A DNA stretch of 64,000 nucleotides from Ulvibacter litoralis. Lineage in GTDB: Bacteria > Bacteroidota > Bacteroidia > Flavobacteriales > Flavobacteriaceae. The notes beneath the pieces were generated by a model that worked only from the letters and a program-made list of their open reading frames with translations, made no database searches and was not told the origin of the DNA. Both the position numbers and the translations under genes were made by a program. This document shows, in pieces, positions 10,344 through 21,600 of this stretch (position 1 is its first letter; the number at the start of each line of letters is the position of its first letter). The DNA lies in assembly GCF_900102055.1 (NCBI RefSeq), contig NZ_FNBA01000001.1, positions 248,001-312,000 on the forward strand. Reading direction: 5' to 3'.

Positions 10344-11228
10344 TTACTTCTTATTATAACCAAAACGTTTTAGCTGTCTGATATCGTTTCGCCAGTTCTT
10401 ATTAACCTTTACATACAGTTCGATGTGAATTTGTTTTCCGAAGAACTTTTCCAAATCCTTACGTGCTTCAATTCCAACCCATTTAATGGCCTGTCCTTTA
10501 TGGCCAATAATAATTCCTTTTTGCGTTTCGCGTTCTACCATGATGACACTTCGAATGCGGATGATATCATCGTCTTCAAAAAACTCTTCGGTATCGATCT
10601 CTACGGAATATGGAATTTCCTTTTTGTATTGCATCAAGATTTTTTCACGAATCGCTTCGTTTACAAAAAATCGTTCTGGCTTATCGGTTAATTGATCTTT
10701 AGGGTAAAACGGTGGTGATTCTGGAAGCAACTCTATAATCCGTTTAAAAACTTCAGTAACTCCAAAATTTTCAAGGGCAGAAATTGCAAAAACCTCAGCG
10801 TTTGGCACTTTAGATTGCCATAATTCTAGAGCTTCAGAAAGGGAAGCTTCATCACCTGTATCTATTTTATTAATTAATAGAAGTACGGGTATTTTGGCAT
10901 TGGTTATTTTATTGAAAAAGGCTTCGTCTTTTAATTCTTTCTCGCCTAATTCGACTAAATACAAAAGCACATCGGCGTCTTCAAAAGCAGATTTTACAAA
11001 ATCCATCATACTCTCTTGCAATTGATACGCAGGTTTGATAATTCCAGGTGTATCACTTAATACTACTTGAAAGTCTTCACCATTCACTATTCCTAGTATT
11101 CGGTGTCTTGTAGTTTGTGCCTTTGATGTAATTATAGACAACCGCTCCCCAATAAAAGCATTCATTAGTGTGCTTTTACCAACATTTGGGTTTCCTATAA
11201 TATTAACAAATCCAGCCTTATGACTCAT
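10344..11228 (-). CDS. era: GTPase Era
   Basis: A 294-aa GTPase that binds 16S rRNA and aids 30S maturation. The G1 motif is [21 protein letters not shown], the switch region is DTPGI, and G4 is LLINKIDTG. The C-terminal KH domain carries the Era signature RSVIMVERETQKGIIIGHKGQAIKWVGIEARKDLEKFFGKQIHIELYVKVNKNWR. Length and motif order are normal. The gene is not in an obvious operon. Confidence 0.98.
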   Translation of the reverse strand: MSHKAGFVNIIGNPNVGKSTLMNAFIGERLSIITSKAQTTRHRILGIVNGEDFQVVLSDTPGIIKPAYQLQESMMDFVKSAFEDADVLLYLVELGEKELKDEAFFNKITNAKIPVLLLINKIDTGDEASLSEALELWQSKVPNAEVFAISALENFGVTEVFKRIIELLPESPPFYPKDQLTDKPERFFVNEAIREKILMQYKKEIPYSVEIDTEEFFEDDDIIRIRSVIMVERETQKGIIIGHKGQAIKWVGIEARKDLEKFFGKQIHIELYVKVNKNWRNDIRQLKRFGYNKK

Positions 11229-11442
11229 ATATAAGTTTTGTGCAAAGATAATAGAAAAATAAAGGTATTAGATGGGAAAAGAGATATAACAAAAAACGCC
11301 CCGCTTAGCACCCACTTTTTATTTAAAGCAATTTGTAGTTAAAACCAATGAGACGCGTAGGAAATTTCAACGAATAAGTATCAAAAACCACCCTAAACAG
11401 CTTTTTATATACGATACCGTGCTTAAACGTTAAAACTTTAAC

Positions 11443-11450
11443 TATATTTG
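11443..11450 (+). promoter_or_regulatory. Putative -7 promoter element for the PAS histidine kinase
   Basis: TATATTTG matches the Bacteroidota -7 consensus TAnnTTTG and lies 63 bp upstream of the kinase ATG at 11514. The rest of the roughly 285-bp gap after era shows no other clear feature. Confidence 0.4.
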
Positions 11451-11513
11451 TTTTAACTATCTCCATTATTTAAGTGAACATTTCTATATTTAAAGAAGGA
11501 TTTTTGTTTACGT

Positions 11514-14183
11514 ATGAATCTAAACCCCAAATCGAAGCCTATTATTACTTCTCCTTTAACACTTTTAAAGGAACAACTTTTTGCGTTTGCAAAAGAAGAC
11601 TCTAACGTATTTAATTTTATCTTCAACCAAGGAAATAAAGGCCTGCTCTTTTTTGATATAAAAAACCCTACATTAAAGCATATTAATGAAGTTTGTATCA
11701 AAAGACTCGGATACTCACCTGCTTCATTTTCAGAAAAAGAAGCTTCTGGACTACTTTCAAAAACTGAAGAAAAAGTCTTTCTTGAATCTCTGAAAAAAAA
11801 ACCAAATACGCCTGAGAATTATACTGGAGAGCTTTTATTTCTGAACAGAGAAAAGAAAAAAATCATCATGACGTATGAAGGTTTTTTCTGCAAAGACAAA
11901 GGCAACAACAGCACTTATTTTCTATGTAAAATAACGAAAAAAAATATCTCAAAAACCAATTATAAAAACATCATCGAAGGTGCAGAAATAGCAACCTGGG
12001 AAGCCAATCTTGATACCAGGGAGGTTATTTTTAATGAAAACTGGGCTGCAATATTAGGATATTCTTATTCAGAGCTATTTCCTTTAACAATAGATCGAGT
12101 ACGTTCTTTTATGCATCCTAAAGACTTAGAAAACTCACAAAAAATACTCATGACTCATTTAGAAGGGAACACTCCCTTTTATGAATTTGAGTCGCGAATG
12201 AAGCATAAGTCTGGGAAATGGATTTGGGTATTTTTAAAGTCTAAAGTTGTAATCTACACCCCTGAGGGCAATCCACAATGGATGGCTGGATACATTGAAG
12301 ACATTACCTCAAAGAAAAATGCCTACGACATTCAAAATACCTTTATAGCACAAGCTCCTAGAGCCATGGCAATGTTTGACAATAACATGGTGCATATTGC
12401 AGCTTCTGAAAAATGGGTTTCTGATTTTGCATTAAACAAAGAAGTTATTGGAAAAACAATTTATGAAGTATTTCCAGAAATTGCTGATTCGTGGGTCGAA
12501 TTACATCAAAAATGTCTTGGTGGTGTTTCTGAAAGTGGTGATGATGAAATTTTTAAAAGAGAAGATGGTAATATATTTTGGATAACATGGGATGTACGCC
12601 CTTGGTATACAAACGACAATATCGTTGGAGGGTTAATTATTTACCTAACCGATGTTACGAAACGAAAAAATGCTGAAGACAAACTCGTTATTAGCGAAGC
12701 TACCTTTAGAGAGAGTTTCTATAGCTCTGCCACTGGAATGCTTTTTGTATCGCAAGAAGGAAGATGTTTAAAATCTAATAATGCAGTCTCTGATATTTTA
12801 GGGTATAGTGCTAAAGAATTAACAAGTATCAATTTTCGAGATATCACCCACCCTGACGATCTTGAAATTGATGTAAGTTTTTTTAATGAGCTTGTAGCTA
12901 ACAAAAGAAGTTTTTATCGCATCTCTAAAAGATACATTCATAAAGAAGGGCATATCGTATGGGTTCTTATGTCTGTTGCTAAAATTGATGACCATAAAGG
13001 AAAAACAATTTACTACATTACTCAATTAACAGATATTACAGAACAAAAGAAGGCACAGCTAGAAGTTTACAAAACATCTTCTTATTTACAATCTTTAATG
13101 GATGCCAGTACGCATGTTATTATTTTTGCCAGAAACATGGAAGGGTACCTTACTGTTTTTAATAAAGGAGCTGAAAATTTATTAGGATATAACAAAGAAG
13201 ACGTTATACTAAAAGAAACCACAGATCTCTTTCATCATCCTTTTAAAGACAGCACATGTTCCAATGTTACAGAAGAAGAGGATATAAGAATACAGAAAGA
13301 GTTTTTATATTTTATGGAAAAAGAGGGGCATTACACCAATGAATCTACTTTTACACGAAAAGACGGGAAACAGTTTCCAGTGTTACTAACAGTAACTTTT
13401 ATAAAAGACTCTGAAGGAGAAAAGATGGGGTTTTTAGGAATTGCCACAGATATTACTGATCTAAAGGCAATAGACAAAAAGATGAAATCACTTCTTTCTA
13501 TTACGCAAGAACAAAACGAAAAACTTAAAAACTTCGCCCAAATTGTTTCTCACAACTTGCGGTCTCATTATGGAAATTCTGAAATGTTACTTGAGCTTTT
13601 TCAGGATGAACATCCATCACTTATAAACGACTCTACATTTAATTTTATAAAGGAAACTTCAGAAAAATTAAACCAAACCATTTCGCTATTAAACGATGTA
13701 GTGGTTATAAACTCAACCCCTATAAAAAAACTAGATACTGTAGACGTGCAAAAGCTATTAAATATCGTGTTGTTTAATACAAAATCAATGGCTAAAAATG
13801 CAAATGTTACGATAGAAAGTTATATCGATAAACCACTTTTTGTTTTAGGGATAAATGCCTATATTGAAAGTATCATACAAAACATCATAAGCAATGCGAT
13901 AAAGTATTTTTCTGCGGAAAGAGATAGTTTTCTAAAAATTAGGCATCGTAAAGATGATAAATTTATTATCTTATCTTTTGAAGATAACGGACTAGGTTTA
14001 GACTTAAAAAAGCACGGCAATAAAATATTTGGTATGTACAAAACCTTTCATAAACATGAAGATGCTAAAGGTATTGGTCTTTTCCTATCGAGACAACAAG
14101 TAGAAGTCATGGGAGGTCGTATTGAAGTAGAAAGTACTGTTGATAAAGGGTCCATATTTAAAGTGTATTTACCCTATGAATAA
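11514..14183 (+). CDS. Multi-PAS sensor histidine kinase
   Basis: An 889-aa cytosolic sensor kinase with no membrane segment. It has about five successive PAS domains (roughly residues 30-125, 150-270, 275-390, 395-515 and 525-645), several with PAC-type ends such as WMAGYIEDITSKKNA and YYITQLTDITEQKKA. The phospho-acceptor region is FAQIVSHNLRSHYGNSEMLLELF, with the His near residue 680. The HATPase domain has NIISNAIKYF (N box), EDNGLGLDL (G1) and KGIGLFLSRQQVEVMGG (G2). The signal is unknown. Its last bases overlap a receiver-only gene, its probable partner. Confidence 0.95.
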   Translation: MNLNPKSKPIITSPLTLLKEQLFAFAKEDSNVFNFIFNQGNKGLLFFDIKNPTLKHINEVCIKRLGYSPASFSEKEASGLLSKTEEKVFLESLKKKPNTPENYTGELLFLNREKKKIIMTYEGFFCKDKGNNSTYFLCKITKKNISKTNYKNIIEGAEIATWEANLDTREVIFNENWAAILGYSYSELFPLTIDRVRSFMHPKDLENSQKILMTHLEGNTPFYEFESRMKHKSGKWIWVFLKSKVVIYTPEGNPQWMAGYIEDITSKKNAYDIQNTFIAQAPRAMAMFDNNMVHIAASEKWVSDFALNKEVIGKTIYEVFPEIADSWVELHQKCLGGVSESGDDEIFKREDGNIFWITWDVRPWYTNDNIVGGLIIYLTDVTKRKNAEDKLVISEATFRESFYSSATGMLFVSQEGRCLKSNNAVSDILGYSAKELTSINFRDITHPDDLEIDVSFFNELVANKRSFYRISKRYIHKEGHIVWVLMSVAKIDDHKGKTIYYITQLTDITEQKKAQLEVYKTSSYLQSLMDASTHVIIFARNMEGYLTVFNKGAENLLGYNKEDVILKETTDLFHHPFKDSTCSNVTEEEDIRIQKEFLYFMEKEGHYTNESTFTRKDGKQFPVLLTVTFIKDSEGEKMGFLGIATDITDLKAIDKKMKSLLSITQEQNEKLKNFAQIVSHNLRSHYGNSEMLLELFQDEHPSLINDSTFNFIKETSEKLNQTISLLNDVVVINSTPIKKLDTVDVQKLLNIVLFNTKSMAKNANVTIESYIDKPLFVLGINAYIESIIQNIISNAIKYFSAERDSFLKIRHRKDDKFIILSFEDNGLGLDLKKHGNKIFGMYKTFHKHEDAKGIGLFLSRQQVEVMGGRIEVESTVDKGSIFKVYLPYE

Positions 14184-14568
14184 GATTTCAACAGCCTGCA
14201 TAATAGATGATGATAAAATATTTATCTATACCCTAAAAAAAATGATGGAACATGTAAATTTTTGTTCCAATTTTATGGTATTTAACAATGGCCTAGAAGC
14301 AGTAAAAGGACTCCAAGAAATTTCAGAAAAAAAAGAAACACTTCCCGATCTTATCTTTTTAGACTTAAATATGCCAATTATGGACGGTTGGGACTATCTA
14401 GAAGAAATTAAAGATCACTCTACTATTAAAAACATTAGAACCTACATCGTTACCTCTTCCATAGATCCTGTCGATTTAGACAAAACAAAAACCTTTGAAA
14501 CCGTAACAAGTTACATCACAAAGCCTCTTAACATCAAAAAACTAAAAGAACTTTTAAACAGTCTTTAG
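14176..14568 (+). CDS. Single-domain response regulator
   Basis: A receiver domain with no output domain, about 130 aa from the ATG at 14176. The acidic pocket is CIIDDDK, the phospho-acceptor Asp lies in DLIFLDLNMPIMDGWDYLEEI, the Thr/Ser switch is TYIVTSS and the conserved Lys is in ITKPLN. A longer frame begins at 14140, but the MNKISTACIIDDD start fits the family better. It also creates an 8-bp overlap with the kinase stop, which suggests translational coupling. It probably passes phosphate to another protein rather than binding DNA. Confidence 0.92.
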   Translation: MNKISTACIIDDDKIFIYTLKKMMEHVNFCSNFMVFNNGLEAVKGLQEISEKKETLPDLIFLDLNMPIMDGWDYLEEIKDHSTIKNIRTYIVTSSIDPVDLDKTKTFETVTSYITKPLNIKKLKELLNSL

Positions 14569-15806
14569 TCTTTTTTTAAGCGGTTTACTAATTTTCCAAC
14601 GGTTAAGCCTTGTATTAGTATAGAAAACACGACTACAACATAGGTAATTACCAAAAACAAATCTCTGTGCATTACCTCTGTAAGTCCTAATGCAAGTGCG
14701 ATAGAAATACCGCCACGCAAGCCTCCCCACGTCATGATTAGATTGGTATTTGGCACAAAATCTAACTTCTTCTCAAAAAACTTTATAGGCAACAATAGCG
14801 AAGTATAACGACACGCCAATATAATTGGAATGGCCAATAATCCCGCAACAATATAATTTCCTTCGAAGCTTAAGACCAACATTTCCATCCCTATCAATAC
14901 AAAAAGAATGGTATTTAGTAGAATATCTATAAGCTCCCAAAACTTATCCACATAACTTTCTGTAACTTCAGACATCGCGCTGTGACGTACAGTATCCATT
15001 CCTACCATTAATCCTGCCGTTACCATAGCCAAAGGTGCAGAAACATGAAATTTATGTGCAATAGCCGTTCCTGCCATTACAGTTGCTAAGGTCATGATTA
15101 CTTCAATATCATAATCGTCAATAGATTTTAAAAACCTATATGTCACCCAACCTAATAACAACCCTAACGCAATACCCCCTATCACTTCTTGTCCAAATAA
15201 TACTACAATATCCATCGGACTCACCGTATCTCCTCCTAAGGTTGCAATTTGGAAAATGGTTAAAAACACTACAACTCCTACGCCATCGTTAAAAAGTGAT
15301 TCGCCTACAATTTTAGTCTCTAGTTTTTTTGGTACTCCTGCTTGTTTTAATATTCCTAAAACAGCAATGGGATCGGTAGGAGAAATTAACGCTCCAAATA
15401 GTAAGCAATAGATATATGCAACTTCTAGTCCTAACATTTGAAGCACATAAAACATGACCGTTCCTACCAGAAATGTAGAAACCAAAACCCCTAATGTAGC
15501 AAACACAAATACAGGCCATCGCTGTACTTTTAATTGCTCAAAATTGGTATGTAATGCTCCTGCAAATAATAAAAAGCTAAGCATAACATCTAAAAGAACC
15601 GATTTAAAATCTATGGTTGTAATAATATAACGTTCTGCATCTAATAAGGTCGTATCAAAATAGCTAAGTCCGAGAACCGCTAACGTAAACACGATCGTAA
15701 TAAGCATTAAACCAATTGTATTTGGCAAGTGCAAAAAACGAACATTGATATATCCAAACAAAGCCGCAAGAACAACGAGCGTTGTAATAATTGAAAAATA
15801 GTCCAT
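14565..15806 (-). CDS. Na+/H+ antiporter, CPA1 family
   Basis: A 413-aa inner-membrane cation:proton antiporter with about 12 hydrophobic segments. The CPA1 hallmarks are present: GALISPTDPIAVLGIL and the ion-binding Asn-Asp pair in GESLFNDGVGVVVFLTIF. It ends shortly after the last helix, without a long cytosolic regulatory tail. The stop codon overlaps the convergent response-regulator stop by 4 bp, so the two genes share an end with no room for a separate terminator. Confidence 0.93.
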   Translation of the reverse strand: MDYFSIITTLVVLAALFGYINVRFLHLPNTIGLMLITIVFTLAVLGLSYFDTTLLDAERYIITTIDFKSVLLDVMLSFLLFAGALHTNFEQLKVQRWPVFVFATLGVLVSTFLVGTVMFYVLQMLGLEVAYIYCLLFGALISPTDPIAVLGILKQAGVPKKLETKIVGESLFNDGVGVVVFLTIFQIATLGGDTVSPMDIVVLFGQEVIGGIALGLLLGWVTYRFLKSIDDYDIEVIMTLATVMAGTAIAHKFHVSAPLAMVTAGLMVGMDTVRHSAMSEVTESYVDKFWELIDILLNTILFVLIGMEMLVLSFEGNYIVAGLLAIPIILACRYTSLLLPIKFFEKKLDFVPNTNLIMTWGGLRGGISIALALGLTEVMHRDLFLVITYVVVVFSILIQGLTVGKLVNRLKKD

Positions 15807-15921
15807 AATAAAGCTTGTATCTGGCTAAGGTAATAATTAAATCCATTTAACATCAACCCTACATTAGAAGAAATAACTATCTTTAACTTATGCAACTCCC
15901 CGTAACAAAACTGTATTTGTT

Positions 15922-16884
15922 ATGGCATACATCTTAGACACCCCTCCGCTTCACATTCAGAAAAACTTAGAAGCACTTTCAACAGATTTAGACCTACAAC
16001 TCCCTGCTAAAAAAGTAGACAAAAACCTTCTTATAGCCAGTTGGAACATTCGCGCTTTTGGAAATTTAACCCGAAAATGGGAATCGGAACCTACAGATTC
16101 TCCTAAACGAGATTTACATGCGCTACGTTGTATTGCTGAAATCATAAAACGTTTTGACGTAATTGCAGTACAAGAAGTAAAAGCCAACATTCGAGCCCTT
16201 CGAGATACTTTAAAATACTTAGGAAGCAACTGGTCTTTAATTCTCACAGATGTGACCAAAGGAAGCGCTGGAAACGGAGAACGAATGGCGTATATCTTCG
16301 ACACTAGAAGAGTGCAATTATCTGGTCTCGCTTGCGAATTGGTCGTCCCTAAAGAATGGTCTAAAAACATTGGAAAAGACGCATTAGACGAACAATTTGT
16401 TAGAACTCCCTATGCCGTAAGCTTTAAATGTGGCTACCAAACCTTCATTTTAGTTACCCTTCATATTAAATACGGAAAGAAAACTGAAGAACGAATTAAA
16501 GAACTCAAAGGAATTGCAAAATGGCTGGCAGATTGGGCAAGCGATATTAATGCATACCATCAAAACTTAATCACTTTAGGCGATTTTAATATTAACGAAC
16601 GGGGTGATTTACTAGACAAAACCTTTCTTTCCGAAGGGCTTTACGTACCACCAGAATTACAAAACGAAGCGGTGACTAGGTCTATATTTAATACCACAAA
16701 ATACTACGATCAAATTGCATGGTTTAACAACAGCAAAAATGTTCCTAATTTGTCACTCAACTTTATAAATGGAGGACACTTCGACTTTTTACCATCAGCA
16801 CTCTCCAATAGAAACATATCGAAAAGAAGTCTCTCTTACCTTCTATCAGACCATTATCCTTTGTGGGCTGAGTTCGAATTATAA
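15922..16884 (+). CDS. Endonuclease/exonuclease/phosphatase family protein
   Basis: A 320-aa DNase I-fold metal-dependent hydrolase. Visible active-site blocks are LIASWNIRAFG (Asn), DVIAVQEVKA (Glu metal ligand), TLGDFNINERGD (Asp and Asn) and LLSDHYPLWAEF (Asp-His pair). There is no signal peptide, so it is probably cytosolic. The substrate could be DNA, a phospholipid or another phosphodiester, and the sequence does not decide. It is a single gene between the antiporter and a surface protein. Confidence 0.88.
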   Translation: MAYILDTPPLHIQKNLEALSTDLDLQLPAKKVDKNLLIASWNIRAFGNLTRKWESEPTDSPKRDLHALRCIAEIIKRFDVIAVQEVKANIRALRDTLKYLGSNWSLILTDVTKGSAGNGERMAYIFDTRRVQLSGLACELVVPKEWSKNIGKDALDEQFVRTPYAVSFKCGYQTFILVTLHIKYGKKTEERIKELKGIAKWLADWASDINAYHQNLITLGDFNINERGDLLDKTFLSEGLYVPPELQNEAVTRSIFNTTKYYDQIAWFNNSKNVPNLSLNFINGGHFDFLPSALSNRNISKRSLSYLLSDHYPLWAEFEL

Positions 16885-17008
16885 ATTCTTTAACTTCTGA
16901 AAGTGGGTATGTTAGCCGTAACAAAACTATCTTTGAATAGTTATACTAAGTAGTAGGCAACTATTTTAAAGAAAAATGCGTCTATATAAATACAAAGTAA
17001 AAACCATT

Positions 17009-18502
17009 ATGACGTTTATCAAAAAGAGTATATTTATTTTTAGCCTTTTGGGAGCTATCACAGCTTCAGCACAATCCTTTTCTGCAAAAGTAGTGGATAA
17101 AAAAACAGGAGAGGCCATTCCATTTGCTACTATTGAAACGGGCGAAAATCAGGGGGTAATTACCAACGAGGATGGTTTTTTTACTCTTTCTGAAAACAAC
17201 GAGAGACAACCACAAGATTCTATTTACATTTCATCTTTAGGATATGCCAGAAAAGGAGTTTTGCTTCAGCATGTAACGGAAAACACCATTCTTCTAGAAC
17301 CAAAAGAGTTTGAAATTAAAGAAGTCTTTTTAACCAACAATCCGTTAGATTCCGAAGAAATTATAGACCGCGTAAAAGAAAATCTAGACCGTAATTATTC
17401 CACAGGTCTCAGTAATAAAAAAGTATTTTTTAGACAATCCGATTTTAAGAAAATGAATAAAATAGACTTCGGATTTCAGAAGTCTAGCATTGAAGAATTG
17501 AACAAAGAATTAATGGATAGTATTGCACTTATACTTCCAAAAACGGCTTCGCATTACACTGAAATTGCAGGAAATATTTACGGCGATTATACAACACCAA
17601 AGCTTCATATAGATAAGGCAGCCGAATTGTACGATAAGTCGAAAGACCTTTCTTCGGAAGCACTTACCGATCGTTTGGAAAAAATATTTAAGGAGAACAT
17701 CAAGCCAAATTCCTATTTAAAAATTAAATCTGGTTTCTTCGGAACCAAAGTCGATTTAGAAGAAACCGATAATGAGTCACAAGATGGCAAAATGATTCAA
17801 ATACGCACTGAAAACCCTGATGATGCCCCAACGCTACTTACCAACCAAAAAGAGCGTATTGCCGATATTTACAAGCAACTTTTCTTTAATGAAGATTCAG
17901 AATTAGACTTTTTAGACAAATCGAATCGGTACACATTCGAACTTAAAGACTACTCCTATATTGAAGATGCATCGGTGTATATTATCGAGTTTTCGCCCAA
18001 AGGAAAAAAAGATTTCAAAGGCGTTTTATACGTAACTACCGACGACTTTGCAATTGTCCGTTTGGAATTTGACAATGTCCGTCCGCTGAAAAAATTCGGG
18101 ATGTTTGGTATCAACTACAGAAGATCCATCTTTAAAGGTAAAATGCTCTTCGGAAAAGACCAAAACGGAAAATACGCCCCGCGTTATATCGAGATTGAAG
18201 ACGGGAGCACGTTCGGAATTGAGCGTCCGTTAAAAATAATTGAAAAGAACAAACACGTAAAAGGAAGACGCAAGCAAAACGAACTTTCATTAGAACTGAA
18301 TATTCAAGGCGCGTCTCGCGTTAAGTATGAATTGGTGGTATTTGCTTCGGAAACTATTTCGCAAAGCACATTTAATGCTGCTACCGAAAACACGAACGTT
18401 AAAGCCACTCATTTATCGAGCTACGACCCTACGTTTTGGCAAGATTATACCATTATGGAACCCAACAAGGCCATACAAGCATTTAAGGTGATTGAAGAAT
18501 AA
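17009..18502 (+). CDS. Secreted carboxypeptidase-regulatory-like (CarboxypepD_reg) protein
   Basis: An outer-envelope protein of about 497 aa. A signal peptide (MTFIKKSIFIFSLLGAITASAQ) precedes an Ig-like CarboxypepD_reg domain: FSAKVVDKKTGEAIPFATIETGENQGVITNEDGFFTL, about residues 22-105. The remaining 390 residues form a large, mostly beta region of unassigned function (YTFELKDYSYIEDASVYIIEFSPKGKKDFKGVLYVTTDDFAIVRLEFD). An upstream in-frame ATG at 16976 exists, but the signal peptide starts best at 17009. Similar flavobacterial proteins are linked to surface or TonB-related functions. No partner gene is adjacent. Confidence 0.82.
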   Translation: MTFIKKSIFIFSLLGAITASAQSFSAKVVDKKTGEAIPFATIETGENQGVITNEDGFFTLSENNERQPQDSIYISSLGYARKGVLLQHVTENTILLEPKEFEIKEVFLTNNPLDSEEIIDRVKENLDRNYSTGLSNKKVFFRQSDFKKMNKIDFGFQKSSIEELNKELMDSIALILPKTASHYTEIAGNIYGDYTTPKLHIDKAAELYDKSKDLSSEALTDRLEKIFKENIKPNSYLKIKSGFFGTKVDLEETDNESQDGKMIQIRTENPDDAPTLLTNQKERIADIYKQLFFNEDSELDFLDKSNRYTFELKDYSYIEDASVYIIEFSPKGKKDFKGVLYVTTDDFAIVRLEFDNVRPLKKFGMFGINYRRSIFKGKMLFGKDQNGKYAPRYIEIEDGSTFGIERPLKIIEKNKHVKGRRKQNELSLELNIQGASRVKYELVVFASETISQSTFNAATENTNVKATHLSSYDPTFWQDYTIMEPNKAIQAFKVIEE

Positions 18503-18638
18503 CCAATCACTTCGTATTTCATTTTTTAGTATCTTTAATCTCACACAAACAACTCACGTACAAATACGTACATTAAATACGTCCGTATTTGTATTTTGAG
18601 AATCCTTCCCCATTGGCCTAATTTTTCAACTAGTTCAC

Positions 18639-21600
18639 ATGGTACAACGAGATTATACAGACATTGTAAAAGAAACTTTAAACGCTGCCTATGGATTCAA
18701 CCTTCAAAAAGAAGTGGAATTGCCTAAAGGACGCCCTTTCAAATTTTCTTTAGGAGATCCTGAAAATAAGGTTGTTGTTGATATAAGACCTCTTTCTGAA
18801 AGCATAGAAATCGAATTTATTTCTAGCGACATAGTACCATATGTTGGAGAAGCAATGTATATTTTTGGGCCTAGTGTACACTACTTTTTAGTGTATGAAG
18901 CCGGTTTGTATTCTAGCGATATCAGCCAATTAGAATCTATAATTTCTGATGATTCTGGAGTGAATATTTCAATTTTAGACCAAGATAGCATTCAAGATCT
19001 TAGACTACGGCATCTCCCATCCGAAACTGTTGCGGAAAGCGAGGCTACTAAAACCACTAAAAAATCACAACAATCTTCCACATTTGATGAAGCTGCTGAA
19101 ATAGACGCTAATGCTCCGAATACTTCCATCACAGAGTACAACTCCTCTGAATTTTTAGCACTTCCCGAAGTTCAAAGCAGGCAGTTTTTTGTGGTGGGTA
19201 CACAATGGGGTGCTTACGAACAATCTCAGCGATTTATAGACCAAGGTATTTGGGATAATGGTACGAATGAAGATGTAAAACAACTGGTAAACACCATTCA
19301 AGTAGGTGATATCTTAATTCAAAGAGCCGATGCAGAAAACCAGAAAATTTCTACATTACACATTAAAGCTATGGGCGTTGTAACACAGCTTCAACAAGAC
19401 AACAGCCCCATGAAGGTAAATTGGGCACTTCATGGTTTTGGATACAGTATCCCTTCTATTGAATCGTATCACGACAGTATTGTACAACCTTCAAAAGAAG
19501 AAATTACGCTCCTCATAGAGACATTTAACGATTTTCAATTAGGAGATTTTGTAAAACATCTCACGCCACTTCCGCTCCCTCACAACACGCAAACTATTGC
19601 CGGAATTTTAAGTGACGCCGATATTGGCGTAGATTATTTAAATATTACAAAAGACATTGCAGCTTTTTCACGTGTGATTGCCGCCAAAAGCTTTTTGCCG
19701 CCTTTGGCGATTGCACTCTTCGGAAAGTGGGGTTCTGGGAAAAGTTTTTTTATGCGAAAACTGAAAGAACAAATTGAAGAGTTAACGGTTCAAACGGAAG
19801 GAGATCATTTTTGCCGCGGAATTGCACAAGTTCATTTTAATGCGTGGTCGTATATGGACTCTAATCTTTGGGCAAGTATAGTTACTCGTATTTTTGAAGG
19901 ATTGCAACAATACATTAGTAACGACACCACTGCTAAAAATGTAAAAAAAGAAGTTGAAAAAGCCTTAACCTCAAAACTGAATAGTACGAATCAAGAACTG
20001 GAAACTCTTAAAATTGAGAAAAACTTGATAGACAACAAACTTTCTGTCTTGAAAACCAAAAGAAAGAAATTAGAAGATGACCTATCAAAAAAAATAAAAG
20101 AGATAAAAGAAAATACATTGGTTTCGGTGTTAAAAAATGTGGATGCAGAATTTGATGTACAAAACAAAATAGAAAAAGCGATTCGCACCAATAAATCAAT
20201 GAATCAAAACGTTGAAGATTTTAAGGAAATTATTCCTGAAAAATATTGGAAAACGCCGGATGAGTTTTACGAACAAGCCACTGCGATAACAACCTTTTTA
20301 AAAGTCTTTTTCGACAAAAATAAATGGTGGAAAAACATCTTATGGCTTCTCGGCATCATCATTATTATTCTAGGGGTACCCTTGGCAGTATCGTACATTG
20401 GTGCCGTTGTCGGACTTACAAACCTTCGTCTTTCACCCGAAACATGGTCGCTACTTACAGTTGCCGGTGGTCTTGCAATTCGCGGGATAAACACCTACAC
20501 CAAAATGCAACCTTTAGTGGCTTCCTTTTGGGAAATTCGAGAAGACTACGCCCTTAAAAAAGAAGAAGCGACACAGTCTTTTGCACAACAACAAAAAGCC
20601 CTTACCGAAGAAATAGAAAATTATCGTCGAGAAATAGAAGGGCTTAATCAACAAATTATTTTATCTACCCACGAACAAGCAACCCTTAAGTTTAGATTAA
20701 AAAACACGCTTTCTACTGAAGCGCTGCACTCCTTTATAGAACGGAAAAGTGAAAGTAAAGACTACGCCAAACATTTGGGCATTATTTCGACCATTCGGAA
20801 GGATTTTGAAATTTTAAGTGAGCTTTTCACCGATCATAACGACGAAGTAAAAAAGGTTAAAAAAGAGGCCGCAGAGCAGTTTAAAAACTATTTTGAACAC
20901 CCTCTAGAGCGCATCATTTTATACATAGACGATTTAGACCGATGCCCTGAGGAGCGTGTGGTAGAAGTATTGGAAGCAGTGAATCTCTTGATGGCCTATC
21001 CGCTATTTGTGGTGGTGGTAGGTGTGGACCCGCGCTGGGTTAAAAATGCGTTGTACAAACGGCATCAATTGCAATTTACCTCACAAACGGAGAACAGTCA
21101 TGTCGAGTTAATTAAACCATCGGCGTATTTAGAAAAGATTTTTCAAGTGCCTTTTAACCTCAAAAAACCCTCAGATACTAGTGTGAAATTTATGCTGAAA
21201 TCACTTGCAGAAACACAACCAGTTGCTATTCTTTCTTCGGAAAATGCTTCGGAAAGTTTTACAGGTTCGTTGGACGATACGGCTACTATCGAAACTACTA
21301 CGGAAGCTTCAGAAGGAACCGAAAACAAAAATGAAACGCTTCTGAAACCAAACGATGCAAATGAAGAATCCGTCTCCTTAAACACAGATCCGTCCCTTTC
21401 CGAAGTAAAAAAACCACAGCCTATCGAAATAGAATCGCTCACCTTTTCAAAAACAGAAATAACACTCATTCAAACCATGTCGCCCATTGTGGGTGGGAGT
21501 CCGAGAGCGATTAAGCGATTTATCAATATTTTTAGAATTGTAAAAGCACACGAAGATTACCCTAACAATTTGTCGGCAGATGAGACCAAAGTTGTATTGT

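Noticed and set aside
14140-14175. Longer start for the receiver protein
   Set aside because: Adds 12 residues inside the kinase gene before the conserved MNKISTACIIDDD start.
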